Positions 25,587-33,101 of a stretch of DNA of 43,007 bases are shown here, piece after piece. Made by a program: the position numbers and the translations under genes. The stretch is from NCBI RefSeq assembly GCF_026627255.1, contig NZ_JAPNLM010000044.1:1-43007 (forward strand). Direction: 5' to 3'. The notes under the pieces were generated by a model. The model saw nothing but the letters and a program-made list of their open reading frames with translations, was not told the DNA's origin and ran no database searches. Position 1 is the stretch's first letter. Each line of letters starts with the position of its first letter. Source of the DNA: Streptomyces antarcticus (GTDB lineage Bacteria > Actinomycetota > Actinomycetes > Streptomycetales > Streptomycetaceae).

Positions 25587-27038
25587 ATGAGCACCCCGGC
25601 CCCCGCCCCCGCGCCCACCGCCCCGGAGCACCCCTCCGGGGAGACCGGACTCGACCGCTACTTCAAGATCTCCGCGCGCGGTTCGACCGTGGCCCGCGAG
25701 GTCCGAGGCGGTCTCGCGACGTTCTTCGCGATGGCGTACATCATCGTGCTGAACCCGATCATCCTGGGCAGCGCGAAGGACATGTACGGCCACCAGCTCG
25801 ACGGCGGCCAGCTCGTCACCGCCACCGTCCTGACGGCCGCCTTCTCCACCCTCCTCATGGGGGTCATCGGCAACGTCCCGATCGCGCTGGCCGCGGGCCT
25901 CGGCGTGAACACCGTGGTCGCCCTCCAGCTCGCACCGCGCATGAGCTGGCCCGACGCCATGGGCATGGTGGTCCTGGCCGGCTTCGTGGTGATGCTGCTC
26001 GTCGCCACCGGCTTGCGCGAGCGGGTCATGAACGCCGTCCCGCTGGGCCTGCGCAAGGGCATCGCCATCGGCATCGGCCTGTTCATCATGCTGATCGGCC
26101 TGGTCGACTCGGGCTTCGTCTCCCGCATCCCGGACGCCGCGCACACCACGGTCCCGCTCCAGCTCGGCAGCGACGGCCACCTGCACGGCTGGCCCGTGCT
26201 GATCTTCGTGATCGGGACGCTGCTGACCCTGGCGCTGATCATCCGCAAGGTCCCTGGCGCGATCCTGATCTCCATCGTGACCATGACCGTCGCCGCGGTG
26301 GCCGTCCAGCTGGTCACGAGCCTGCCGGCCGAGGCGTGGGGCCTGACCGTTCCCGAGTGGCCGGGCAACCCGGTGGCCGCGCCCGACTTCGGGCTCGTCG
26401 GACAGGTCAGCCTGTTCGGCGGCTTCGGGAAGGTCGGGATGCTCACCGGCGTCCTGTTCGTCTTCACCGTCCTGCTGTCCTGCTTCTTCGACGCCATGGG
26501 CACGATCCTCGGCGTCGGCGACGAGGCGAAGCTGATCGACAAGGACGGCAACTTCCCCGGCATCAACCGGGTCCTGCTGATCGACGGCCTGGCCGTCGCC
26601 TCGGGCGGCGCGACCTCGTCCTCCGCGACCACCTGCTTCGTGGAGTCCACGGCCGGCGTCGGCGAGGGCGCCCGTACGGGCCTCGCGAACGTCGTGACCG
26701 GCGGCCTCTTCGCCGTGGCGCTGTTCCTCACGCCGCTCGCCACCATGGTCCCGTCCCAGGCCGCGACCCCCGCCCTGCTGGCGGTGGGCTTCCTGATCCT
26801 GGCGGGCTCGGTCAGGGACATCGACTGGAGCGACTTCACCATCGCCGTCCCGGCCTTCCTGGCCATGGTGATGATGCCCTTCACCTACTCGATCACCAAC
26901 GGCATCGGCATCGGCTTCGTGAGCTTCTGCGTGCTGCGGCTGGCGGCCGGCCGGGGCCGCGGTGTCCCGGTGGCCATGTACGTCGTGGCCGCGGTGTTCG
27001 TCTTCTCCTACGCGATGCCGGCCCTCGGCCTCACGTGA
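25587..27038 (+). CDS. NCS2-family purine permease (AzgA/PbuG type)
   Basis: This 483-residue membrane protein of the AzgA-like branch of nucleobase transporters likely imports hypoxanthine, guanine or adenine with protons. It has about a dozen hydrophobic segments. Typical motifs are REVRGGLATFFAMAYIIVLNP near the N-terminus, ALAAGLGVNTVVAL, GLRKGIAIGIGLFIMLIGL, FFDAMGTILGVGDEA and ASGGATSSSATTCFVESTAGVGEGARTG split over two helices. Start ATG 25587 has GAGGAC upstream. Upstream in-frame codons lie in the hairpin region and are not coding. Regulation may act through the inverted repeats at 25523-25569. It converges with a small ribbon-helix-helix gene. Confidence 0.92.
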   Translation: MSTPAPAPAPTAPEHPSGETGLDRYFKISARGSTVAREVRGGLATFFAMAYIIVLNPIILGSAKDMYGHQLDGGQLVTATVLTAAFSTLLMGVIGNVPIALAAGLGVNTVVALQLAPRMSWPDAMGMVVLAGFVVMLLVATGLRERVMNAVPLGLRKGIAIGIGLFIMLIGLVDSGFVSRIPDAAHTTVPLQLGSDGHLHGWPVLIFVIGTLLTLALIIRKVPGAILISIVTMTVAAVAVQLVTSLPAEAWGLTVPEWPGNPVAAPDFGLVGQVSLFGGFGKVGMLTGVLFVFTVLLSCFFDAMGTILGVGDEAKLIDKDGNFPGINRVLLIDGLAVASGGATSSSATTCFVESTAGVGEGARTGLANVVTGGLFAVALFLTPLATMVPSQAATPALLAVGFLILAGSVRDIDWSDFTIAVPAFLAMVMMPFTYSITNGIGIGFVSFCVLRLAAGRGRGVPVAMYVVAAVFVFSYAMPALGLT

Positions 27039-27067
27039 CCGGCCCCCGGCCGGCCCGCCCCACCTGA

Positions 27068-27250
27068 TCAGGTGAGCCCGTAGAACTTCTCCGTCTCGTC
27101 GACGGCCGCCTTGAAGCGCTCGTCGAAGTCGTCGCGAATGAGCGTCCGGACCACATAGTCCTGGACGCTCATTCCGCGTTTGGCGGCATGAGTCCGGAGC
27201 CTGTCGAGGAGCTCCCCGTCTATGCGCATGCTCAGCACATGTGTCCCCAT
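27068..27250 (-). CDS. Small ribbon-helix-helix (CopG/Arc-like) protein
   Basis: This 60-residue protein has the ribbon-helix-helix pattern: strand HVLSMRIDGELLDRLR, helix THAAKRGMSVQDYVVRTLI, and a short acidic tail RDDFDERFKAAVDETEKFYG. Such proteins bind DNA as dimers and often act as antitoxins or small repressors. No toxin-like gene adjoins it: on one side is the converging permease, on the other a divergent MarR gene. It is therefore an orphan antitoxin or stand-alone regulator. Start is uncertain: ATG 27250 is preferred because the strand begins at once, but GTG 27307 and ATG 27229 are possible. Confidence 0.7.
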   Translation of the reverse strand: MGTHVLSMRIDGELLDRLRTHAAKRGMSVQDYVVRTLIRDDFDERFKAAVDETEKFYGLT

Positions 27251-27345
27251 GCCGAAAGAGTCGGGGCACAGGGCGTGGACGCGTGTCACTTTCCGCCGCC
27301 CACTCACCCGTACGAGTGACGAAAAACAACTGGTGTTCCTTAGCG

Positions 27346-27363
27346 AGAGTAATGAGTTACTCT
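27346..27363. promoter_or_regulatory. MarR operator
   Basis: AGAGTAA-TGAG-TTACTCT is a perfect inverted repeat with 7-base arms, ending 6 bases before the preferred ATG of the MarR gene. The flanks CCTTAG and CTAAGG extend the symmetry with a 2-base offset. Position and form fit an autorepressor site controlling the MarR-MFS operon. Confidence 0.75.
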
Positions 27364-27369
27364 AAGGAC

Positions 27370-27807
27370 ATGCATGACCTCTCCCATGGCGACGACGCTG
27401 CCGCCGTGAACGATCTCCGCTCCGCCGTCATGCGACTGGGCCGGCGCCTGAAGCACCAGCGCGTCGACGAGTCGCTGAGTCCGACCGAGATGTCGGTACT
27501 CGGCACCCTCGCCCGGTGCGGCCAGGCAACCCCTGGCGAGCTGGCGCGGCGGGAACACGTCCAGCCGCCGTCGATGACACGCATCGTCGCGCTCCTGGAG
27601 GCGAAGGGACTGGTCACGCTGGAGCCGCACCCCGACGACCGCCGCCAGAAGGTGGTCCGCCAGACCGAGGAAGCCGAGGCGATGCTCGAAGAGAGCCGCC
27701 GCAAGCGCAACGCCTTCCTGGCCGGGCTCGCGGCCGAGCTGACCGAGGACGAGTGGGCCAAGCTGCGCGAGGCCGCACCCGTCCTGGAGAAGCTCGCCCA
27801 CCTGTAG
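27370..27807 (+). CDS. MarR-family regulator
   Basis: This 145-residue winged-helix regulator shows the MarR core: LSPTEMSVLGTLARCGQATPGELARREHVQPPSMTRIVALLEAKGLV split over helices 2-4 with recognition segment VQPPSMTRIV, and the wing PHPDDRRQKVV. The N- and C-terminal helices form the dimer. It probably represses itself and the downstream exporter until a phenolic or other small ligand binds. ATG 27370 is preferred because the alternative ATG 27352 lies within the operator. An AAGGA sits too close to the start to be an ideal ribosome binding site. The MFS gene starts 25 bases after its stop, with its own AGGAGG. Confidence 0.88.
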   Translation: MHDLSHGDDAAAVNDLRSAVMRLGRRLKHQRVDESLSPTEMSVLGTLARCGQATPGELARREHVQPPSMTRIVALLEAKGLVTLEPHPDDRRQKVVRQTEEAEAMLEESRRKRNAFLAGLAAELTEDEWAKLREAAPVLEKLAHL

Positions 27808-27832
27808 GAACGACGCCAGGAGGCGAACGCTT

Positions 27833-29215
27833 TTGAGTACGGGAACCGGAGCAGACTCCGCACCCGGCCACATATCCACCCCTACGGCCGCCACCGGTGG
27901 CGCCACCGCCGGAGCACCCGCCGCACCCGCCGCACCCGCGGTCAAGAACTCGATGTTCAGCTCGCTGAAGATCCGCAACTACCGGCTCTTCGCGACCGGC
28001 CAGGTCGTCTCGAACACGGGCACCTGGATGCAGCGCATCGCCCAGGACTGGCTGGTCCTGTCCCTGACCGGATCGGCCTCCGCGGTCGGCGTGACCATCG
28101 CCCTGCAGTTCCTGCCGATGCTGATGTTCGGCCTCTACGGCGGCGTCCTCGCCGACCGGCTGCCGAAGCGCCCGCTGCTGCTCGCCACCCAGAGCGCCAT
28201 GGGCCTCACCGGTGTCGCGCTCGCCGTCCTCACCCTCGCGGGACAGGTCCAGGTCTGGCACGTCTACCTCGCCGCCTTCCTGCTCGGCCTCGTGACCGTC
28301 GTCGACAACCCGGCCCGCCAGACCTTCGTCCCCGAGATGGTCGGCAAGGACCAGGTCGCCAACGCCGTCAGCCTGAACTCGGCCAACTTCCAGTCCGCGC
28401 GGCTGGTCGGCCCGGCGATCGCCGGTGTGCTGATCACCGCCGTCGGCTCCGGCTGGGCCTTCCTGCTGAACGGGCTGTCCTTCGCCGCGCCGATCGCCGG
28501 ACTGCTGCTGATGCGCACCTCCGAGCTGCACCCGGTCGAGCCCCGGCCCCGCGCCAAGGGACAGCTGCGCGAAGGACTGCGGTACGTCGCCGGGCGCCCC
28601 GAGCTGGTCTGGCCGATCGTGCTGGTCGGCTTCATCGGCACCTTCGGGTTCAACTTCCCGATCTGGCTGTCGGCGTTCGTCAGCGAGGTCTTCCACGGGG
28701 ACGCGGGCACGTACGGACTCTTCAACACCCTGATCGCCGCCGGCTCCCTCGCGGGGGCGCTGCTCGCGGCCCGGCGCGGGCACTCCCGGCTCCGGCTCCT
28801 GGTGGCCGCCGCCGTGCTGTTCGCCGCGCTGCTGACCGTGACGGCGTTCGCGCCCGGCTTCTGGCTGTTCGCCGCGCTGCTGGTGCCGATCGGCATCTTC
28901 GGTCTGACGGTCAACGTCACCGCCAACTCCAGCGTGCAGATGGCCACCGACCCCGAGATGCGGGGGCGGGTCATGGCCCTGTTCATGATGGTCTTCACCG
29001 GCGGGACCCCTCTGGGCGCCCCGCTGCTGGGCTGGATCACGGACACGTACGGCGCCCGCATCGGCATGGCGGCGGGCGGTGTGATCTCCCTGGTCGCCTC
29101 CGTGACGATCGCCGTGGTGCTGGCCCGGGTCGGCAACCTCCGGCTGCGGGTCGACCGGCACGGCGTGGCCTTCGTTCCGTCGCCGCGCCGCCGCGAACTG
29201 GTCACGGCCGCCTGA
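27833..29215 (+). CDS. MFS efflux transporter with TTG start
   Basis: This 460-residue membrane protein of the MFS_3/EntS-like group has twelve predicted helices. Motifs include IAQDWLVLSLTGSASAVGV, FGLYGGVLADRLPKRPLLL (the motif A loop), VVDNPARQTFVPEMVG and NSANFQSARLVGPAIAG. It probably exports drugs or siderophore-like compounds. The start codon is TTG 27833: a perfect AGGAGG (27818-27823) lies 9 bases upstream, while the next in-frame ATG (27953) lacks one. A 40-residue Ala/Thr/Pro-rich cytoplasmic N-terminus precedes the first helix. It forms an operon with the MarR gene, whose operator at 27346-27363 should control both. Confidence 0.88.
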   Translation: MSTGTGADSAPGHISTPTAATGGATAGAPAAPAAPAVKNSMFSSLKIRNYRLFATGQVVSNTGTWMQRIAQDWLVLSLTGSASAVGVTIALQFLPMLMFGLYGGVLADRLPKRPLLLATQSAMGLTGVALAVLTLAGQVQVWHVYLAAFLLGLVTVVDNPARQTFVPEMVGKDQVANAVSLNSANFQSARLVGPAIAGVLITAVGSGWAFLLNGLSFAAPIAGLLLMRTSELHPVEPRPRAKGQLREGLRYVAGRPELVWPIVLVGFIGTFGFNFPIWLSAFVSEVFHGDAGTYGLFNTLIAAGSLAGALLAARRGHSRLRLLVAAAVLFAALLTVTAFAPGFWLFAALLVPIGIFGLTVNVTANSSVQMATDPEMRGRVMALFMMVFTGGTPLGAPLLGWITDTYGARIGMAAGGVISLVASVTIAVVLARVGNLRLRVDRHGVAFVPSPRRRELVTAA

Positions 29216-29249
29216 CGGGCGCGGGCGGCGGCGCCGGTAGGGTCGGAGG

Positions 29250-29807
29250 ATGAGACTGTTCGCCGCCGTACTGCCGCCGCCGACGGCCGTCGCCGAGCTC
29301 GCGGAGGCCGTACGGCCGCTGCGCGACGACCGGCTGACGTGGACCGCGGAGGCCGGCTGGCACTTCACGCTCGCCTTCATGGGCGAGGTACGGGACGAGG
29401 TGCTCCCGGACCTGCACGCCCGGCTGGCGCGCGCCGCCGCCCGCACCGCCCCCTTCGGCCTGCGGCTGCACGGCTCCGGGCACTTCGGCGACCGTGCCCT
29501 GTGGGCCGGGGCCGCCGGAGGGCTGGACGGGCTGCGGATGCTCGCCGAACGGGCCGACGCCGCCGCCCGGCGGGCCGGCGTACCGATGGAGCAGCACCAC
29601 CGCTACACCCCGCACCTCACCCTGGCCCGCAGCCGCCACGCCGCCACGCCCCTGGACCCGTACCTCGAGGCCCTCGCCGGCTTCGAGGGCGCCCCCTGGG
29701 CGGCCGACACCCTCAGCCTGGTCCGCAGCAACCTCCCCGTCGGCGGGGTGCCGGGCGAGCAGCCCCGCTACGAGACCGTCGGGGCCTGGCCGCTGACCGG
29801 CGGCTGA
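29250..29807 (+). CDS. thpR: RNA 2',3'-cyclic phosphodiesterase
   Basis: This 185-residue enzyme belongs to the 2H phosphoesterase family (LigT/ThpR), which opens 2',3'-cyclic phosphates on RNA ends. The length is usual. Both catalytic motifs are intact: H38-F-T40 in AGWHFTLAFMGEV and H122-L-T124 in YTPHLTLARSR, together with the opening RLFAAVLPPP. ATG 29250 follows TAGGGT by 6 bases. The GGAGG directly against the ATG is too near to act as a ribosome binding site, so a leaderless mRNA is likely. It stands alone between the MFS gene and a 29-residue membrane peptide. Confidence 0.92.
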   Translation: MRLFAAVLPPPTAVAELAEAVRPLRDDRLTWTAEAGWHFTLAFMGEVRDEVLPDLHARLARAAARTAPFGLRLHGSGHFGDRALWAGAAGGLDGLRMLAERADAAARRAGVPMEQHHRYTPHLTLARSRHAATPLDPYLEALAGFEGAPWAADTLSLVRSNLPVGGVPGEQPRYETVGAWPLTGG

Positions 29808-29885
29808 CCCGGCTGGTCCGCGGCCGTTCCGCGGGTGCCCGGGGGCCGTGCGGGGCCCTGCGGCGGGCCGGGTTAGTCTCGACGG

Positions 29886-29975
29886 GTGGATCCCAAGACC
29901 AGAAACCGCGTCATGGCGGGTGTGCTCGTGCTGATGTTCCTCGTCGTGGCCGTGGCGGCGGCCGTCGGCCAGTAG
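29886..29975 (+). CDS. 29-residue membrane peptide, leaderless
   Basis: A GTG-started frame encodes 29 residues: a charged head (MDPKTRNRVM) and one hydrophobic segment (AGVLVLMFLVVAVAAAVGQ) ending at TAG. It is a candidate small single-pass inner-membrane protein. Support for expression comes from a TAGTCT box (29874-29879) exactly 6 bases before the GTG, the leaderless layout repeated across this window. It has no Shine-Dalgarno sequence. Function is unknown; it is not part of an evident operon. Confidence 0.6.
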   Translation: MDPKTRNRVMAGVLVLMFLVVAVAAAVGQ

Positions 29976-30007
29976 CCCGCCGGCGCCCCCTCCGCGCCCC
30001 GCCCGCA

Positions 30008-30052
30008 TACCGGCCGGGCCCCCGTCCGCGTACCGGCCGGGCCCCCGTCCGC
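30008..30052. repeat. 23-bp tandem repeat, two copies
   Basis: The 22-base unit that begins TACCGGCCGGGCCCCCGTCC occurs at 30008-30029 and 30031-30052. It contains the palindrome CCGGCCGG. It lies between the small peptide gene and the MerR-type promoter. Confidence 0.8.
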
Positions 30053-30087
30053 CCCTGGCGCCCGTATCCCGGGTTCGCGAGGTGCCC

Positions 30088-30118
30088 TTGCCTGGAGTGG
30101 ACTCCAGGCAGTTGGCTT
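30088..30118 (+). promoter_or_regulatory. MerR-type promoter of the aldo/keto reductase
   Basis: TGCCTGGAGT-GG-ACTCCAGGCA (30089-30110) is a perfect inverted repeat with 10-base arms. It overlaps a -35 TTGCCT (30088-30093) and fills the spacer to a weak -10 (TTGGCT/TGGCTT, 30112-30118), giving the long 18-19 bp spacer usual for MerR-family promoters. The GGAGTnnACTCC core also resembles known MerR-family operators. The predicted transcription start falls on or beside the ATG at 30126. Confidence 0.75.
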
Positions 30119-30125
30119 GTGTCCC

Positions 30126-31115
30126 ATGAAGTACACGCAGCTCGGACGCACGGGACTCAAGGTCAGCCGACTCGTTCTCGGCACGATGAACTTCGGTCCC
30201 CAGACAGACGAACCCACCAGCCACGGCATCCTCGACGCCGCGCTCGACGCGGGCCTGAACTTCGTGGACACCGCCAACGTCTACGGCTGGGGTGAGAACA
30301 AGGGCCGCACCGAGGAGATCATCGGCACCTGGTTCGCCCAGGGCGGCGGCCGCCGGGACAAGACGGTCCTGGCCACGAAGGTGTACGGGAACATGGCCGG
30401 CGACGGGGACCCGTGGCCCAACCACGACCGGCTGTCGGCCCTGAACATCCGGCGGGCCGTCGAGGCCAGCCTGAAGCGGCTCCAGACCGACTACATCGAC
30501 CTCTACCAGTTCCACCACATCGACCGCCGGACCCCCTTCGAGGAGATCTGGCAGGCGGTCGAGGTCCTGATCCAGCAGGGGAAGGTGCTGTACGCGGGGT
30601 CCTCGAACTTCCCCGGGTACAAGATCGCCCAGGCGAACGAGACCGCCGCCCGCCGCGGCGGCGTCGGCCTGGTCAGCGAGCAGTGCCTCTACAACCTCGC
30701 CGAGCGCCGGGCCGAGATGGAGGTCATCCCCGCCGCCCAGGAGTACGGGCTCGGGGTCATCCCGTGGTCCCCGCTGCACGGCGGCCTGCTCGGCGGTGTG
30801 ATCAAGAAGGAGGTCGAGGGCGGCCGCCGCGCCTCCGGGCGCTCCGCCGACGCGCTGGCCAACACGTCCGTACGGGCGCAGGTGCAGGCGTACGAGGACC
30901 TGCTCGACAAGCACGGCCTGGAGCCCGGCGAGACGGCGCTGGCCTGGCTGCTGACGCGCCCCGGGGTCACCGGCCCGATCGTCGGCCCCCGCACGGCCGA
31001 GCAGCTGGAGAGCGCCCTGCGCGCGCTGGAACTGGAGCTCGGCGACGAGCTGCTGACGGCCCTGGACGAGATCTTCCCCGGCCCGGGAGCCTCCCCGGAG
31101 GCCTTCGCCTGGTAG
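30126..31115 (+). CDS. Aldo/keto reductase
   Basis: This 329-residue NADPH-dependent oxidoreductase has a TIM-barrel fold. Conserved parts are MKYTQLGRTGLKVSRLVLGTM (given in two pieces by its strands), FVDTANVYGWGENKGRTEEIIG with the Asp and Tyr of the catalytic tetrad, VLATKVYG (Lys) and DLYQFHHID (His), then AGSSNFPGYKI and GVIPWSPLHGGLLGG. It is the type that reduces aldehydes or sugars. ATG 30126 has no ribosome binding site. It lies 15 bases after a perfect MerR-type operator, so it is probably induced by a stress ligand or metal and translated from a leaderless mRNA. The regulator gene is not in the window. A strong terminator follows. Confidence 0.92.
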   Translation: MKYTQLGRTGLKVSRLVLGTMNFGPQTDEPTSHGILDAALDAGLNFVDTANVYGWGENKGRTEEIIGTWFAQGGGRRDKTVLATKVYGNMAGDGDPWPNHDRLSALNIRRAVEASLKRLQTDYIDLYQFHHIDRRTPFEEIWQAVEVLIQQGKVLYAGSSNFPGYKIAQANETAARRGGVGLVSEQCLYNLAERRAEMEVIPAAQEYGLGVIPWSPLHGGLLGGVIKKEVEGGRRASGRSADALANTSVRAQVQAYEDLLDKHGLEPGETALAWLLTRPGVTGPIVGPRTAEQLESALRALELELGDELLTALDEIFPGPGASPEAFAW

Positions 31116-31135
31116 GCGCGTCCGTACGGCGCACC

Positions 31136-31169
31136 GCGGCCGCCGCCCCTCGCCCGGGGCGGCGGCCGC
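31136..31169. terminator. Bidirectional terminator hairpin
   Basis: GCGGCCGCCGCCCC (31136-31149) and its exact complement (31156-31169) close on a 6-base loop between the converging aldo/keto reductase and SGNH hydrolase genes. Confidence 0.8.
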
Positions 31170-31197
31170 CGCGCAAGTCGGCCCCGGTACGGGCCCG

Positions 31198-31923
31198 TTA
31201 CGGCTGCGCGGCCGGCCGGTAGGAGCCGCCGATGCCCCAGGCCTGGTGCAGGACGGCCGCGAACTCGCCGGCGATGCGGTGCTCCCCGGAGGCGTTGGGG
31301 TGCGTGCCGTCGTAGGTGTCGTGGTCGATCTCGTACGAGGCCGGGCGCGCGGCCAGCAGGATCGGCGCGGCGTCGGTGGTCAGGTCGGCCACGGCCTTCG
31401 CCAGCAGCTCGTTGAAGCGGGCCACTTCGGCGGCGAACGGCGCGTCGTGCCGGGCGCGGACGTTGGGTATGACCGGCAGCAGCACCATCCGCACGGCCGG
31501 CCGGGCTTCGCGGGCCGCGGCGACGAACCGGCGGACGTTCTCGGCGGTCTGGTCCGCGCGGGTGTAGAAGCCGAGGTCGATCAGGCCGAGGGAGACGAGC
31601 AGCACGTCCGCCCCGGCGGCCCCGGCGGCGGGGCCGATCAGGGGGGCCATGTGCTGCCAGCCCTCGCCCCAGCCGGCCATGTGGCGGCGGGCCTCCCCGG
31701 GGAAGTCCGGGCCGGCGTACCCCTGGCAGTCGGGCGGACCAGCGGCGGGCGGACCGGCGGCGGGCGCCCCGGCGGCGCCGTCGTCGTACAGCGCGGTGCG
31801 CGGGCCGACGATCTCGAAGGGCCCGCCGAAGGCGGCGCCGAGGTGCTGCCACATCCGGTAGCGCCAGGTGTAGTCGCCGGCGCGTCCGATGGTCATGGAG
31901 TCGCCGACGAACATGAAACGCAT
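31198..31923 (-). CDS. SGNH/GDSL hydrolase
   Basis: This 241-residue hydrolase has the block I motif MRFMFVGDSMTIG with catalytic Ser9, and block V with DGTHPNASGEHRIAGEF where Asp205 and His208 complete the triad. LLVSLGLIDLGFYTRADQT matches the block III region, although the usual GxND asparagine is read as GLID, an odd point for oxyanion-hole formation. A Gly/Ala/Pro insertion (GAAGAPAAGPPAAGPPDCQG) sits in a surface loop. No signal peptide is seen, so the enzyme may be cytoplasmic or the true start may be further upstream. Substrate is probably an acyl or acetyl ester. Confidence 0.82.
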   Translation of the reverse strand: MRFMFVGDSMTIGRAGDYTWRYRMWQHLGAAFGGPFEIVGPRTALYDDGAAGAPAAGPPAAGPPDCQGYAGPDFPGEARRHMAGWGEGWQHMAPLIGPAAGAAGADVLLVSLGLIDLGFYTRADQTAENVRRFVAAAREARPAVRMVLLPVIPNVRARHDAPFAAEVARFNELLAKAVADLTTDAAPILLAARPASYEIDHDTYDGTHPNASGEHRIAGEFAAVLHQAWGIGGSYRPAAQP

Positions 31924-31999
31924 CCGGTCATCATCGCGGATCACGTGCACGGCGCCCCTGTGATGCCGGACACGGCGTCCGGGCTGGCAGGCTTGGGGC

Positions 32000-33037
32000 A
32001 TGCGCATGCTGCCGTCGACCGCCGCCCTCACCGCCGCCCTGGCCGGCTGCCTCGTCCTCCTGCCGGGGGCAGCCGCCGCGGCACAGTCGCCCGGGCCGGC
32101 CGGGTTCACCCTCTCCGATCCGCGGATCAAGGAGTCGAGCGGGCTCGCGGCCAGCCGGGCGCACCCGGGCGTGTACTGGACGCACAACGACAGCGACGAC
32201 GGCCCGTACGTGTACGCCGTGGACTCGGCGACCGGCCGTACGGTGGCCCGGCTGACGCTGACGGGCATCGGCAAGCCGCGCGACGTCGAGGCGATCTCGC
32301 TGGGGCCGGACGGCCAGCTGTACGTCGGGGACGTCGGGGACAACCTGGGCGGGTCCTGGGACCACGTGTGGATCTACCGGTTCCCGGAGCCGAGGGAGCT
32401 GCGCGACGCCACCGTCAGGGCCGAGCAGTTCACGGTCACTTACGCCGACGGGCCGCGCAACGCAGAGGCCCTGATGGTCCATCCGGTGACGGGCCGGGTG
32501 TACATCGCGAGCAAGGACGAGCAGAAGGGCGGCCTGTACGAGGGCCCGGAGCGGCTGGTGCCCGGGGACGGCCGGAACGTGTTCCGGCGGATCGCCGACG
32601 CCCCGTGGGTCACGGACGGGGCGTTCTCGCCGGACGGCACCCGGCTGACGCTGCGCGGGTACTTCACGGCCCGGACGTACGGGTGGAAGGACGGCCGTCC
32701 GCAGGGCGAGGGCGAACGGGTGGACGCGCCCTGGCAGGGGCAGGCCGAATCGGTGACGTACACGGCGGACGGCCGGACGCTGATGTTCGGCTCCGAGGGC
32801 GCGGGCAGCCGGGTGGTGGCCGTACCGGTGGCGGAGGCTCCGCGGCCGGCGCCCGGGAAGACGCCGGCAGGGGCGTCGCAAGGGGCGTCGGCGTCCCCCG
32901 AGCCGGGCGCCCCGGCGGCGGGCGGTCAGCCGGCGGCCGGGGAGGGCGACTTCACGAAGGGCGCCCTGGTCCTGGGGGCGGGAACCGTCCTCGTCCTCGC
33001 GGCGAAGCGGCTGCTGCGCCGCCGCGCCCCGAAGTAG
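32000..33037 (+). CDS. Secreted, membrane-anchored propeller-like protein
   Basis: This 345-residue protein has an N-terminal signal peptide (STAALTAALAGCLVLLPGAA, then AAA). A beta-propeller-like domain follows: RIKESSGLAASRAHPGVYW, THNDSDDGPYVYAVD, RDVEAISLGPDGQLYVGDVGDN and AEALMVHPVTGRVYIASK. After a Pro/Ala/Gly-rich linker (about 280-315) comes a C-terminal helix (GALVLGAGTVLVLAAKRLL) with the basic end RRRAPK. It is thus anchored with most of the protein outside. There is no LPXTG motif. A CAGGCT box ends 6 bases before ATG 32000. Family function is unknown; binding or esterase-like roles cannot be told apart. Confidence 0.75.
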   Translation: MRMLPSTAALTAALAGCLVLLPGAAAAAQSPGPAGFTLSDPRIKESSGLAASRAHPGVYWTHNDSDDGPYVYAVDSATGRTVARLTLTGIGKPRDVEAISLGPDGQLYVGDVGDNLGGSWDHVWIYRFPEPRELRDATVRAEQFTVTYADGPRNAEALMVHPVTGRVYIASKDEQKGGLYEGPERLVPGDGRNVFRRIADAPWVTDGAFSPDGTRLTLRGYFTARTYGWKDGRPQGEGERVDAPWQGQAESVTYTADGRTLMFGSEGAGSRVVAVPVAEAPRPAPGKTPAGASQGASASPEPGAPAAGGQPAAGEGDFTKGALVLGAGTVLVLAAKRLLRRRAPK

Positions 33038-33101
33038 CCCGGCCCCGGGGGGCGGCCCCCAGGAACCGAGCCGGAGCCGAGCCGGAACCGCGCCGGAGCG
33101 G

